Source of the DNA: Mugil cephalus
Lineage: Eukaryota; Chordata; Actinopteri; Mugiliformes; Mugilidae
DNA length: 64,000 nucleotides
Assembly (NCBI RefSeq): GCF_022458985.1
Contig: NC_061774.1
Span: forward strand, 15,772,197-15,836,196
Reading direction: 5' to 3'
The notes beneath the pieces were generated by a model, which was given only the letters and a program-made list of their open reading frames with translations, did no database searches and had not been told where the DNA came from. Positions 42,410-64,000 of this stretch are shown one piece after another. The position numbers and the translations under genes were made by a program. Each line of letters begins with the position of its first letter. The stretch's first letter is position 1.

Positions 42410-42447
42410 CTTTCACTTACGTCATCACGACAGGACGTAAGTGAAAG
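42410..42447 (+). promoter_or_regulatory. prps1: Perfect 14-bp inverted repeat with CRE-like cores, prps1 promoter/5' UTR
   Basis: Arms CTTTCACTTACGTC (42410-42423) and GACGTAAGTGAAAG (42434-42447) are exact complements around the 10-nt spacer ATCACGACAG. The left arm plus spacer makes TTACGTCAT, a CREB/ATF-type site. The element lies 217 nt upstream of the prps1 ATG, so it is either a double protein-binding site in the core promoter or a stable hairpin in the 5' UTR. Confidence 0.65.
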
Positions 42448-42621
42448 CGTGCGCGCCGCTCCTGTTGAGGAAGAGCTTCACGCGTGATGTGTGTGGGACA
42501 TAATGGTGGATAGGTAGGGAGCATACTTTAGCTCGGTAAGAGTAGCACATCAACTGTTGATCAATTTCCAGTTGTTGCTTTGGACTCCGCGCTCCCTCTG
42601 ACTCGACAATCCCCCCGCTGA

Positions 42622-45722
<3,101 letters not shown>

Positions 45723-46710
45723 CGAACGGTGCCCGCGGTCGAACGTGTGCTGTCGACACCAAATGAGAGAAGAGGGAATTCCCCCCGACCCGAACTACTA
45801 ACAAAGATATCCTCCTAATTAGCAGTGAAAGCAACCATCATGTCTGTTACTAACGCTGACCCCACCTCACACGAGCCACTTCCTTTTCGAACGGTGTCCT
45901 TTCATCTCCAGGGCGCCAAAGCCATTTCAAGTTACCAATTTAGGCCGATGTATTTATTGTAGATGGATAAATGAGCGTTTATCTGCCGTGAATGGTGTCC
46001 TTTTTTTTCAACGTGTAGGTATAGATTTTCTCTTGACCATCTTGCCCCCTCCGGGAGTCGCCTGAAATGTGTCGTCAACGAGCTTATATAAATATCTCTG
46101 GCATGTCCCAGTGGTCAGGAGAAGCATCTGGCATATAAAGCTGTTACAGTGCTGTTTTTGTTACAACGAGCGGGTGTAGTTTTCATGTTGCTCTTGCATC
46201 CTTTGCTGTTTGAAAGATTATACTGAATGAAACGAATGTGTATTGAACTAGTTTACAGTGCCACTGAAGCTCCACTCAACCATGAGTGCCTCAACAGTCT
46301 GAAAAGAAATCTTCCTCCAGTTTTAACCCATTTCCCTCCCTCTCGTTTTACCATTTGTTTTGAATCTGAATCAAGTGTGTCTTAGCAGGCTGTGTCAATG
46401 TGTCGGCGTGTTTCTTTCAACTCTTGAGGCCCCTCTCATTGAGTGGGGTTTGTCCGGTGTCAGAGATTTACCCTCAAGGGTCTACCGTAAAGATCTTTCT
46501 AGAGAGAAGCTGTTGGGTTTTTAGCTTGAGGTCTCTGCAGGCTGGAGCTTCCTTCAGAAATGTTACCAGTTGTTTTGTTTTTGTTTCGTTTCTTCCTTTT
46601 TTGTATGTCTGGAGGGACTTGTCATTTACGTTTGTGTGTTTGTTTTCAGTAGGATGAATGCGCCAGTTATTTGAGGATGCATTCCTAATAAAATCAAATA
46701 TGCGTACAAT
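45723..46710 (+). other. prps1: prps1 3' UTR
   Basis: Non-coding sequence from the stop to AATAAA at 46687-46692. Sequence after about 46720 becomes AT-rich and repeat-like. Confidence 0.65.
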
Positions 46711-47140
46711 CTTAAACATGTTTTATTTTTTATTTCTGGTTATAAAAGAAAAAAAAATATTGCAAAGTTAAGTATAGCTTCGAAGGCCATTTTATATTTA
46801 TATATATTTAATTGTAAATGATGGAAGCTGAATTTGAATTTGTAGTTATTCTACAAATTAGAAACCACATTTGTAGACCTAATACATTAAATGATAAGTT
46901 TTTAAAAAAAAAAATCAATACACATAAAAAAGGATTGAGTATTTCTGGCAGTGAGTCGTGATGTTAGATAGATGGATGCTTTATTATTCCCAAACTGGGA
47001 AATGTAATACACATTATCATCATACCCCTCACAATAAGGTGTAGTTAGTATTTATTAATAACATTCAGTTGAACAATAGCCTGTAGTTTTGCACTGAATA
47101 CACCCTTTTACCGAAAATACTGTATTTGATTGATAGCTGA
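46711..47140. other. prps1-slc25a53 intergenic region
   Basis: AT-rich spacer without a gene. Contains the interspersed repeat at 46963-47030. Confidence 0.6.
46963..47030. repeat. Teleost interspersed repeat fragment
   Basis: TTAGATAGATGGATGCTTTATTATTCCCAAACTGGGAAAT-type sequence, matching in pieces the fish repeat AGATAGAT..CTTTATTGATCCCAAACTGGGAAATT. Confidence 0.6.
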
Positions 47141-47145
47141 TGCGA

Positions 47146-47458
47146 CCAATCACCGACGACGTGACGCGCGCCGTATTGACCAATAGCCAGCCCAGATTGA
47201 GGAAGCCAATCAGAGACACCGCTGCAATAAAGCTCAGTGCACTTGTCATCAATAATACCTCAAGGCTGCTGCACATCGCTCATGACCCGTTAAGCGTCCT
47301 GACAGCACGAATTAACAAAAAAAAGCAACCTCGCTCTATGTGCAGTGTTAAAAAAGAAATAGACGCGTGTGTTTCTGTCATTTTCCAACAATAACCGGCT
47401 GGAAATAAGGAACCCTTATCACTTTATTTGTCTGCCGTCTTGACTATTAACCACCCGG
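47146..47458 (+). promoter_or_regulatory. slc25a53: slc25a53 promoter and non-coding first exon
   Basis: Three forward CCAAT boxes (47146-47150, 47180-47184, 47206-47210) and a CRE-like GTGACGCG lie within 65 bp. No TATA box is seen at the right distance. A donor CCGG|GTGAGT at 47458/47459 pairs with an acceptor CCTAAG just before the coding exon, defining a non-coding exon 1 that starts somewhere in 47230-47300. Confidence 0.6.
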
Positions 47459-47633
47459 GTGAGTAAATATTTCACATACCGTACCACCGCATGTGACTTT
47501 CCATTTTACTCATTTAAGACTCATTTATGTGGCTTTCAATTGTCCACTGATTTTTATTTCCATTTCTTGACTCTGAGTCCTGGGTCTGTGTGAGCCTGAC
47601 ATAATTTGTGATTTAATTTTCCTAAGCTCAAGC

Positions 47634-48515
47634 ATGACAGGAAGCCCCGATGGAAAGCAAGATGAGGAGGTCCTTGGGGTCTCGATGGTTCGTTTCCAGA
47701 GCTACTTGCACGGAGGGACCTCCAGCTTGCTGTCCGCCCTCCCCACTGTCCTCGTCTTCCCCGTTTATAAGACTGTTTTCCGTCAACAAATCCACAACAC
47801 TTCGGTGCTCAAGGCAGTGGGGCAGCTCTACAAGGAGGGACCTGTGAAGCTTTACAGGGGTGTGGTTCCACCACTACTGATGAAGACCCTGAGTGGCACT
47901 CTGTTCTTTGGCCTCCAGGACACCTTCCTCCAAAAACTTACCCTGTCATCCCAAAACATCATCCCTGCCTCTGCCCTGCCCGCCCTGGCCGGTTTTGGTA
48001 CAGGCGTGGTCGAAGCTGTGTGTTTCACCCCCTTTGAGCGCGTTCAGAATGTGCTGCAGAACAGCCAGAATGACCGCCGGCTCCCCTCCCTGAAGAGTGT
48101 TCTCGCAGATCTGTATAGACGGAAGATGTCCTTAGGCTACTACAGAAGCTTCCTGCCCATCACGGCCCGAAACGCCCTGGGCAGCTCCCTCTACTTTGGC
48201 CTGAAGGGGCCCGTGTATGAAGTTGTAGCAGGGCAGGGGCACTCTCCGGGGGTCTCCTCCTTCATCTCAGGTACACTGATCTCCATGGGAATCAGCTTAG
48301 CTCTGTACCCGCTGAATGTGCTGGTGGCGAACATGCAGGCGCAAGTGGAAGGGGAACTGAAAGGAGTCAGGGCTTGCTGGAGGGAGCTGTGGAAATCCCG
48401 GCAACAGAGTTTGTTTCTGCTGTACCGGGGAGGCTCGCTGGTGATTTTGAGGTCGTGCATCACGTGGGGGATAATGACTGCCATTTATGACAAGCAGGAG
48501 AAACGATCGGGATAA
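47634..48515 (+). CDS. slc25a53: Solute carrier family 25 member 53 (mitochondrial carrier)
   Basis: A single coding exon of 293 residues, close to the 307 of human SLC25A53. It is an inner-membrane carrier with three repeats of two helices each; its substrate is not established. Family-specific phrases: FPVYKTVFRQQIH, LYRGVVPPLL, TPFERVQNVLQ, LGYYRSFLPITARN, YPLNVLVANMQ and LYRGGSLVILRS. Only the second carrier signature is canonical (P133-F-E-R-V-Q); the first (P43-V-Y-K) and third (P226-L-N-V) lack the acidic residue that normally forms the matrix salt bridge, as in the mammalian protein. The ATG is preceded by AGC at -3 to -1 and opens MTGSPDG; no better upstream start is in frame within the exon. 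Confidence 0.95.
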   Translation: MTGSPDGKQDEEVLGVSMVRFQSYLHGGTSSLLSALPTVLVFPVYKTVFRQQIHNTSVLKAVGQLYKEGPVKLYRGVVPPLLMKTLSGTLFFGLQDTFLQKLTLSSQNIIPASALPALAGFGTGVVEAVCFTPFERVQNVLQNSQNDRRLPSLKSVLADLYRRKMSLGYYRSFLPITARNALGSSLYFGLKGPVYEVVAGQGHSPGVSSFISGTLISMGISLALYPLNVLVANMQAQVEGELKGVRACWRELWKSRQQSLFLLYRGGSLVILRSCITWGIMTAIYDKQEKRSG

Positions 48516-48690
48516 AGGGGAGTTTAATCGCGAAAGATTTTTGATGTCAGTGCACATTCTGTTACGTTCTGGAGGAATCCATACGTTTTATCGCCTTTGT
48601 CTTGGCAAAGAATTAACAGGTGCTACTGCTAATTTTAATTCTAAGTCAGCAAATGGGACAGTGTATGAGCCCGTATGAGCAATTATATTG

Positions 48691-48730
48691 CCCTGAATCA
48701 ACAGGAAGTGCCCTGAATCAACAGGAAGTG
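48691..48730. repeat. Exact 2 x 20-bp tandem duplication
   Basis: The unit CCCTGAATCAACAGGAAGTG occurs twice head to tail. Confidence 0.97.
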
Positions 48731-49744
48731 TTGCTGCACCTCTGCCAAGTCTTCTCACGAGCCAAAGTTTTTATTTAGTTATTTTTTTCTTTATTTTTGT
48801 TTCTAGAAGTGTAAATGGTGCTAGTGACAGTGAATATTATCTTATGAGGGAGGTTCATGAAATTTTACTTATAATAAGAGCTTGACATAGTAGGAAGGGT
48901 TAACATTTAATACATCTCAGCATCTGATACCTCGATCCTGATCTGCCTCAACAACATCATGGTTCTACTAATCTTCCTCCGTCGGTGCATAAAGGAGTTG
49001 GATGCATGGATCAGGACGTTACTTAAGTCTATGTATGATGCTGTAACAGGTAGTCTCTGCACTCCTGACAAACTCGATGTGACTGACACCAGTCGCCTGA
49101 CTGACTTAAACTGGTTCATCTTCTTCCTCTTACCGTACATACATGCTCGAAGCAAACTTTGTGACATCACAGCCGTGCTACGCTGACACTTCGGGTTTGT
49201 ATCGAGGCTGACGTTGTAAACTGACCACACGGGATAGTGCAGACTCCAGGACTGCAGGACATGGAGAGTTTTGTAGTTGTTTTCAGTTTCTGTTTTAATG
49301 GGTGATTTCTTTTGTCCCTGAACCATCATTTTTGTTATACGTTTCAAGAACATTGTTTAGTAATTGCTTTATGGGACATTGTGTTACAGGGCGTTGTGGG
49401 TCTGTGTAAATACCCTGCGGGGTTACACGGTGTCAGTCTCAGGTAGACCTGTATCGTGCTTTATTTTCTCAGGATTGTCAGTCAGTTTCAGTTGATGGTC
49501 TAAGTTAATGGTGACTTTTATTGCAGGATATATTTTTTGGAGATTGTTTTTGTTTTGGATGCTTTTGTTTCTAAGATGCGACATTAGTTTCGGACATTTT
49601 GCAATTCAGAAGGAGCCAGAGAAAGAGCTTTAATACAAAGCAGTATAATGTGGGCGCTGTAATATAGCTATTACATATGAATTAAAGGGCTGGGACAAAT
49701 AAGACTCATTGGCTGAGTGATAAGTATCAGTAGGATGCACTGGA

Positions 49745-49930
49745 CCAAGCCTGATCTACAGAGGCCTCTCCCCTCAACCCATAGGAACCAAAGGCCTCTA
49801 CCAAAGTCATTCCATTACCAGACACTACAGGACACCCTCAGAAGGCCCATCTCCATACCTGGATGAGTCAAAAGTGCTTCGGAGGCACAAGAGAGACTCA
49901 GACAATATTAGACAGGTAGTCATAATGTTA
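49745..49930. repeat. Teleost DNA-type interspersed repeat fragment
   Basis: Phrases such as ACCAAAGGCCTCTACCAAAG, CACTACAGGACACC and ATTAGACAGGTAGTCATAAT belong to a repeat I recognise from many fish genomes, normally ending ...CATAATGTTATG. One end only is preserved; family not assigned. Confidence 0.55.
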
Positions 49931-50530
49931 TGTATGATCAAGTGTACCGTCTTATTTATTCTAGAAATTGCCTGTATCCTGTCAGATGACAGTTTGTTTA
50001 AATTGTAGATCTGTAAATTGTTTGACTGTGGAAAAGGGGAAGTTATAACACCATCGTTATTTGAGTTTTTTTTCTTTTTTTTCTCTTTCTATAAGACATG
50101 CTCAGTTTATGGAATAAATAAGTGTTGTCATTCTGGATGAGTAAAGTAAATTGACTGTGGGAAAGGGGACACTGCCTACACAATGAATAACTTCATAATT
50201 ATTGGAGATTGTACCTCAAAGTGCATTAATAAAACGCTACGGGCACTGATGGGAGTTTCGTGTGCTCACTGGTTCTTTGTGTCAAACAATGAGCAGTCCA
50301 CTAGATGGTACTGTGTGAAACAAAATAAAATAAAAAAAAAAAAAAACGTGAATTCGCACATTCCAGCTGTAACGGGAGAGAAAAAAAGAACATGCAAGTA
50401 CACGAGGGAAGGGATGAATGCAACGATTGCAACACTTCATGGCAGGGACCTGGCTCAAGGAAGGAGCAGCCTAAGGGGAGGCGAGACGGCGAGCGCGCCC
50501 AATTAAAGTCCTTCCTCCGAGCCGCGGGAG

Positions 50531-50674
50531 CCAATGGGAGCCAGAGCACCGGTGTCCATGTTGGCGTGCAAAAAGGCGTGTTGTCAATATATAAACCGTT
50601 GGCTTTGCACGGATTACACAGACGCGTTTCACCTGTAGACTGGAAGACGTTATCGCTGCGCACCTCTGCACTAG
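50531..50674 (+). promoter_or_regulatory. Beta-thymosin gene promoter and non-coding exon 1
   Basis: CCAAT at 50531-50535 and TATATAAA at 50588-50595 are spaced as in a strong TATA promoter, predicting transcription start near 50618. Exon 1 would end at CTAG|GTAAAG (50674), and the next acceptor is at 51517-51518, just before the start codon. Confidence 0.7.
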
Positions 50675-51530
50675 GTAAAGCCTTTCTGAATTATCTCTTT
50701 TTGTTAACTGATGCCTTAATGTGTGCTGTCAATCACTGAACTGCAGTGCAATGTGATCATAATTAATGCCAAGAAATAAAAATGAGAAGCAAATAGCTGT
50801 TATGCAACATTTTTCTTTAGGCCAAAGCTGTTCCAGTACAGTTGCTGTAACGGTGATTACTGCGTGATACCGCAGGGAGCCTATAGATAGGACACCTGGC
50901 AGAGGTGCATTCCTCCACTTCACGTTGCCTTTTCAATCTGACGCGTCATGTGCATGTTTTCGACGACTATCTTCCATCATATCAGCATATGCTCAGTGCT
51001 GCGCAGCCCTTTGAGACGCAGGTGGCGCAAATCTGTGCGTTTGGAAGGTAGAATATATGTAAAACCGGGTGCTGTCCCAATTGCATTGAATTTCACCGTA
51101 CTGAAAGCAGGATTAACTGCAGCATTCGTGGTCGATTATCTTCTTGACAGGAAAAAAAACGTCCCTCGTTAACTTTTTACGCACGCAGACGCACTTTCCA
51201 GGCGTGTTTGCGCCGTTTTTTTCCTATCCTCACATAAATCCAAATCAGTTTACATATGGTTACAGCATAATGTATTATTTTTTTTATCACCCTCTCTTTT
51301 TTTATGCATGAACAATGTTGTGTGCATGTGCAGTGTGACATGGCGCCACATAATAACTATTTGTTCACACAGTTCGCAATGGAGCTCACAAGTTATTTCT
51401 TGTGACTGCACGTCTTTCTTAACTGAGGTGTGGCTGTGGTTGTGTACCTGTGTGGACAGGCATCCTGGGATGCCAGTCGAATCATGCATTTGTTAAACAT
51501 TTCACAATCTCTCTTTAGAACTCCTTCAAG

Positions 51531-52723
51531 ATGAGCGACAGCAACCCAGTCACCCAGGAAGTGGAGCAGTTTAACAAGCAAAAGCTGAGGAAGACCAGCA
51601 CAAAAGAAAAATCAATTCTTCCAACCAAGGAGGGTAGGTGTTCGACTCCAGTCTCTCAGTCTGTTTCGCATTTGACTTTTACGGTCCAGCTAGTCCTTGT
51701 CCTATCACCATGAAACGGAACCGCAAACATTACCTCACAGATAAACTAAAGGAACACACCCTTCTAACCTGAGAGCCACTCCTTCTCTTCACCCATGTAG
51801 TTATCCTCTTGTGCGTTTACAAAATGTATTATGCGGCTTTATGGAGCACAAGGAGCTTCTTGTATGTGTATCTAGCACTGTAGGAGAAAAAGAAAACAAA
51901 AACTATAACTGTATTCCCATTACATGGTAATAAAACGACCCTGTTGACAACTGCACTAATAGAAAAACCTCACTTCATATTAGACATTAAGCGGCAAGAA
52001 AAGGACACTTTAAGTGTGTCAGAAGGCTTGTTCTTTTCCCTACAGAGGCTGAGAGCCTCTCCGTCTTAATCTGAACACTGTCCTGATGTGGGAGGAGAGG
52101 CACAGAAGCATGTGGTACTTTTGGTGGATGTGGGTCTAAAAAGTTGCACTTGAACACAACGCAGAGACTATAGACGAGGGCCGACTAGCATGTAGATTTT
52201 CCAGAGAGGAGATAACTCTCTATACCAGATGGTAGCATGCTAACTAACTGATCTTGAGATTTATTTCAAATCGTCATGTTGTTGGTAAACCATTTGCATA
52301 CTGGAAATGAAAAACCAGAGGAGCATGTGTGTGACGTTTGGCTGTTAAGCTTTGCAAACCAATGTACAAGAACAGAAAATAGATTAAAAAAACAAACCAA
52401 AAAAACACGAAGCAATCATGAATCATTCAACATTGAAACTGCAGTAGAAATGATAGTTACATGACATTTCATAATTATTTGCACTCTAGAAACAAAGCCA
52501 AACGTATAAGCGTAACTATCTGTCACAGGAGCTAATGCAAAGTCATCTCAAAAAAAAGGGTGCTTTATTTTAAAACTTTGGTTTTTAATCGAATATTAAA
52601 GAATGATAACATTTATGTGTTAACAATGATCACCTCTCATCTCTGTATCTGTATCTGTCTTGTGATCACGCAGACATTGAAGAGGAGAAGAAAGCCGGCA
52701 GTGCGGAAAATGACAAGCCATGA
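51531..52723 (+). CDS. Beta-thymosin (two coding exons)
   Basis: Coding parts 51531-51633 and 52674-52723, joined in phase (G|AC gives Asp). The 50-residue product starts MSDSNPVTQEVEQF and has the beta-thymosin core KLRKTSTKEKSILPTKED followed by an acidic/basic tail ending ENDKP. Beta-thymosins bind G-actin one to one and buffer the monomer pool in the cytosol. The exon break after LPTKE is the standard one. Two oddities: the usual LKKTET/LKKTNT actin-binding motif is LRKTST (19-24), and the protein is longer than the typical 41-45 residues. The position next to slc25a53 suggests a relative of the TMSB15 group, but the paralogue cannot be fixed from the sequence alone. Confidence 0.93.
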
Positions 52724-53092
52724 TTCCTCTCCTCCAGTCCCGCCCTGTTTCCTGCTCGTCTTCCAGTCCATCTCCTACTCTGTGTTTCCTGCACCGCCAT
52801 TTTTTTGATTAGTAATGTTGATGCAACGGGGGAAAAGGTCTGTCTGGGACCCCAAGTAAATTGATGTAATGGATACGTGTTACTGTGCTTTATTTCCCCA
52901 CGCAATTTACAAAGTGTTGAAGAGAGCAACATATAGCTTTTACAGGGTGTAAGTTTTAACGCAACTGAAAAATGATTAATCATTTTATTAACGCAAATTC
53001 ATGTTGTTAACAATACCATGTGTATGCCTGTAAATGGTGCCATTCAGGAAATGTTATAAAAAAAATAACAAAAAATATGATGATTTAATAAA
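52724..53092 (+). other. Beta-thymosin 3' UTR
   Basis: Short 3' UTR ending with AATAAA at 53087-53092 followed by an A-run. Confidence 0.7.
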
Positions 53093-53282
53093 AAAAAAAA
53101 GTCAATGTGTCAAGTTGCATTTGTGATTAACTTCTTTTCGACCGAAACAAGAATAGCGGAAGAAGAATTATGATACTCCATCACAACTAACAATCCTGCA
53201 TGTGATCCTTCCTTGTATGGCCTTGTACAGCTCAGATTACATTTTAGTTTTATGCAAGGAATAGAAAAAAAAACAAAAACAA

Positions 53283-53337
53283 AAAACATATATACACACA
53301 CACACATATATATAGACACACACACATATATATAATA
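53283..53337. repeat. (CA)n/(TA)n compound microsatellite
   Basis: Alternating ACACAC and ATATAT blocks. Confidence 0.93.
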
Positions 53338-53559
53338 GAGGAACAATTCATGTTCCTTCAGTGCTCAAGAATAATTAAGGAGCATAACAGTGAAGGACAA
53401 AGGAGAAGCATTGGTACCAGTATATTTATAGAAACTCTGTTTACTTGATATTTGATTGCATTATCAAAGTGTTATTTTCCAACAATCAAACAATGACACT
53501 AGTTTGTTAGCATGCACATCCAATTCCTGCTTACATTAGTCATTCAGTTAAATCCTCAT

Positions 53560-54057
53560 TTATACTTCAAGATCTGAGCCTGTAGAACAAAGAATGTGGG
53601 CCAACTACTTTTATTTGATTGATGGAATAACTTACCAGCACACATCAGAAATTGTGACAACTACTCACTCTTTAAAAAAACACCTCAAACATTGGTTAAA
53701 AACACACCAGACATGTAACCATACAGCTTCCTCTTAATCTGATGCCTGTTCCCAGGACTTTTGGTATATTGTTCTGCAGCTGTGGGGTAAAATTCTTTGT
53801 CTTTACTTGTGTATTTGGTCTGTCTTGCCTTCATATTGTTTGTCTGTGTTCTGTGTTGTAATTGTCCATTGTATGATGTGTTGTGTGGTTTTAAAATTGT
53901 CTGTTGTATGTTATCCAGGAACCTGCCTTGGGAATACGGCTGAAATTTAGCAGTCATGCTAAGACCGACACATTTACTCCCATGCTCAACACACTGGTGT
54001 TGATGAATGTGCATTGTCCCAATTCAATAAATGAATTGAAATTGAAATTGAAATTTA
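53560..54057 (+). mobile_element. LINE 3' end with (AATTGA)n tail
   Basis: The plus strand near 53604-53730 keeps the end of a LINE reverse transcriptase ORF: RMWANYFYLIDGITYQ then TTTHSLKKHLKHWLKTH, followed by stops. A 3' UTR of about 300 bp rich in TTGT follows and ends in AATTGA repeats (54033-54055), typical of a 5'-truncated non-LTR element. Confidence 0.65.
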
Positions 54058-55390
54058 CTCACTGTCATTCTCTAAAAAAAAAAAACAGAATAGGATTCAG
54101 TTTGTTGACTGTCTGACTTGTTTTCGTTGGCTATTCTCCACACGTTATCAGGGGCACATGATCGTTGTCTGTTGAAAAACAGGTTATGCAGCTATGTTTA
54201 TGTGTATTTATCTTTTTACACAGTCCACTCTTTATTCTGGTTACTTTTCTGCACTATGTATGCTGTTGCAAACTGCAATTTCCCCACAAATAAAGGTTTA
54301 TCTATTCTGTTCTGTTTTAACTGAACAACATGTCAAGAATCATTATAACAGTTGGTTGGAAAACATAAAGATAACCATATTACCATTAAAAACAATCCCT
54401 GCATAAACTGCAGCGTACAGAAATAACGTTGCTTATTCCGTCTTACAAACAACAAATGTGGTCTAAGCCTAAAAGCCCACATGGTGCACACATTTTTGTT
54501 GTGGAACATGTTTGTGCAAAACAATAGCATACATTTTCATATGGAGTCATGCATAACCTATGGAAGCCTGCTCAAGAAAGACAACCTGGACAACCTGTGA
54601 GTGGATGTGGAACTCGCAGATTCATTATCACCCTATATTAAGTAAGAGAACTTACAAATACAAACACACTTCTCATATCATAAAACTGTTTGCATTGTCC
54701 TTTTGTCTTTTCTTTTTAAAGCAATGGAGGTTCACTCAAAATGAAAACATTTTCTCAGTTACTTGAAGTAGAATCTTACCAGGGATAAAACATCAACTGA
54801 CTCTCAAAGCGTAAAAACGTGACATGTGAATGACTCAAACATCCCCTGTGCTCTTTTTCTGCCGTGTCAGTAGTGACGGCAGGGGCGACTCCACGATCAG
54901 CTGGAGGGGTGCTTTAATAGTGTCACAAAGCTATCATTTAGTTTAAGAAATAAAGAAAGTAAATGGCATTTAAATGAGAAGATGAAGTAGGAACAATAGG
55001 TGCAAAATAAACTTAAAGATATGAAGGTCAATAAAGATATAACCCTGCCTAAGAAACAATATCATTCTATCTATCATTCGAGCCTTCTCCCCACAACCCC
55101 GTCATGTTTAAATTACATACTTAATTAATTAGATTTTTTGTCATCTTATCATAATCAAACCTTAAAAAAACAAACGAAAAAATACTTTAGTGAACGATTC
55201 CGACGTTCTTGTTTTGAAAGCTGTAAATAGCGACACCAAGTGGCTACAGTAAATATTACAAAATAAAAAATATATATTAGTGCAGTACCTGTGTGCAGCC
55301 ATGGGGAGGCGCTAAATATCACAGGAAAGCCCGCCGGAGGGGGAGGGGCTAGCGCTGCTGCAGGAGGTCCGTTCACTGGGCTAACTAGTC
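54058..55390. other. Spacer between beta-thymosin gene and slain1
   Basis: No gene seen. 54215-54315 resembles another LINE 3' end (TGCAATTTCCCC...AATAAAGGTTTATCT). The rest is AT-rich until the GC-rich slain1 promoter. Confidence 0.55.
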
Positions 55391-55608
55391 ATGAAGCTAG
55401 TTAGCGACACAGCGATGTGGCGCTGAATGCGACCAGTGATGCACTAGCGACGAGGGACCATGGACTAACTGCTCACCTGGACCTGTTCCTGTTCCCGTGT
55501 CCCGACAATCACCACGGAGCCGCGGGCCGTTGCAGGGGGCTTGTAATTAGCTTCTTCATTCATGCTGGGGCTCGGGGGAGTTTGAGCTCCGACACGGCTC
55601 AGTCACCG
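55325..55608 (+). promoter_or_regulatory. slain1: slain1 promoter and non-coding first exon
   Basis: GC-rich sequence with GC boxes (GGGGGAGGGGCTAG) starts near 55325 after AT-rich DNA. A donor ACCG|GTACGA at 55608/55609 and an acceptor TTTTCCTTCAG at 56061-56071 just before the start codon define a spliced 5' UTR. The exact start site is not visible; there is no TATA box. Confidence 0.5.
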
Positions 55609-56080
55609 GTACGAGTGTTTTTGTTGATAGCATGCTAACCTGCTAACCTTAACCAAGAGGGGGCCCCAAAATATACACGTATGACTTATAAATAACTGTC
55701 ATACAGGTTTAATATCTTGGTGGCACCGCGTCGCTGTGTGTCCAGTAACGCGACTGTAATTGTAACCGAATGATAAAAAGTGGTCGTGTAAGTGGAAGTG
55801 TTCGTGCTTCGTGTGGTTACCGCTGAAACCCCTGCATGTGGTTGAAGCAGTTCAACATCGCTAATGTCTGATTCTTTGTAGTAATATAAAAAAAAAAAAA
55901 AAAAAATTAGTAGCACTTTTGTTGCTCGCAACTGTGAGCTCGCTCGGTGAAATGATGACGTGTAGTGTGATGCATTTCTGCTCTCGCACGAGTTTCAATC
56001 AGCTTGAATCGGCGGCGCTTTACGCTGCTCTTTATTGTCGCTGCGTTAATGCTGCTCTTCTTTTCCTTCAGAGTAGCAGT

Positions 56081-63959
<7,879 letters not shown>

Positions 63960-64000
63960 TAGAGTTGTCATACGGTGTCCTCAGTGGCACCCGTAGATGT

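Larger units (their letters stand above)
48516..50240 (+). other. slc25a53: slc25a53 3' UTR and following spacer
   Basis: No convincing coding frame. AATAAA signals are at 50113-50118 and 50228-50233, so a long 3' UTR is possible. It contains a perfect 20-bp tandem duplication (48691-48730) and an interspersed repeat (49745-49930). Confidence 0.45.

Noticed and set aside
48959..49186. 75-codon plus-strand frame after slc25a53
   Set aside because: No known family, no splice sites, weak start context; treated as 3' UTR.

Overview
The window is nuclear DNA from a ray-finned (teleost) fish, most likely a compact percomorph-type genome. Evidence: vertebrate genes split by short GT-AG introns, AATAAA polyadenylation signals, and repeats typical of fish (a Tc1/mariner element, hAT miniature elements, LINE 3' ends, long GT tracts). 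There is no bacterial, viral or CRISPR content.

Layout. (1) 1-23836: about 24 kb with no recognisable protein-coding exon; it holds microsatellites, repeat fragments, palindromes and stretches that look like conserved non-coding elements. It is either the 5' intron/regulatory domain of frmpd3 or intergenic. (2) 23837-about 41265: frmpd3, a PDZ-FERM scaffold gene rebuilt here as 15 exons whose phases all join in frame (1725 codons from the internal ATG), with a 2.5 kb 3' UTR and a decayed Tc1 transposon in intron 2. (3) 42664-45722: prps1, seven coding exons, 318 residues like the human enzyme. (4) 47634-48515: slc25a53, an orphan mitochondrial carrier in one coding exon behind a three-CCAAT promoter. 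(5) 50531-53092: a beta-thymosin gene with a TATA/CCAAT promoter and a 50-residue product. (6) About 55400-63954: the 5' part of slain1 (microtubule plus-end factor), cut by the window end. All five genes are on the + strand.

The gene set resembles human Xq22, where FRMPD3 and PRPS1 are neighbours and SLC25A53 lies near TMSB15 genes; SLAIN1 is not X-linked in humans, so its position here is a synteny difference. The genes do not form one pathway: they cover a synaptic-type scaffold, PRPP synthesis, mitochondrial transport, G-actin sequestration and microtubule growth.

The most interesting observations are: an intronic AATAAA just after a weak donor in frmpd3 that could yield a PDZ-FERM-only isoform; a C-x2-C...C-x3-C zinc-finger-like module in FRMPD3; a tandem splice donor in prps1 that would insert two residues into the catalytic flexible loop, at the same place as a known PRPS2 isoform; a perfect 14-bp inverted repeat with CRE-like ends upstream of prps1; and two hAT miniature elements in opposite orientation flanking slain1 coding exon 2. 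I found no clearly novel multi-gene system.
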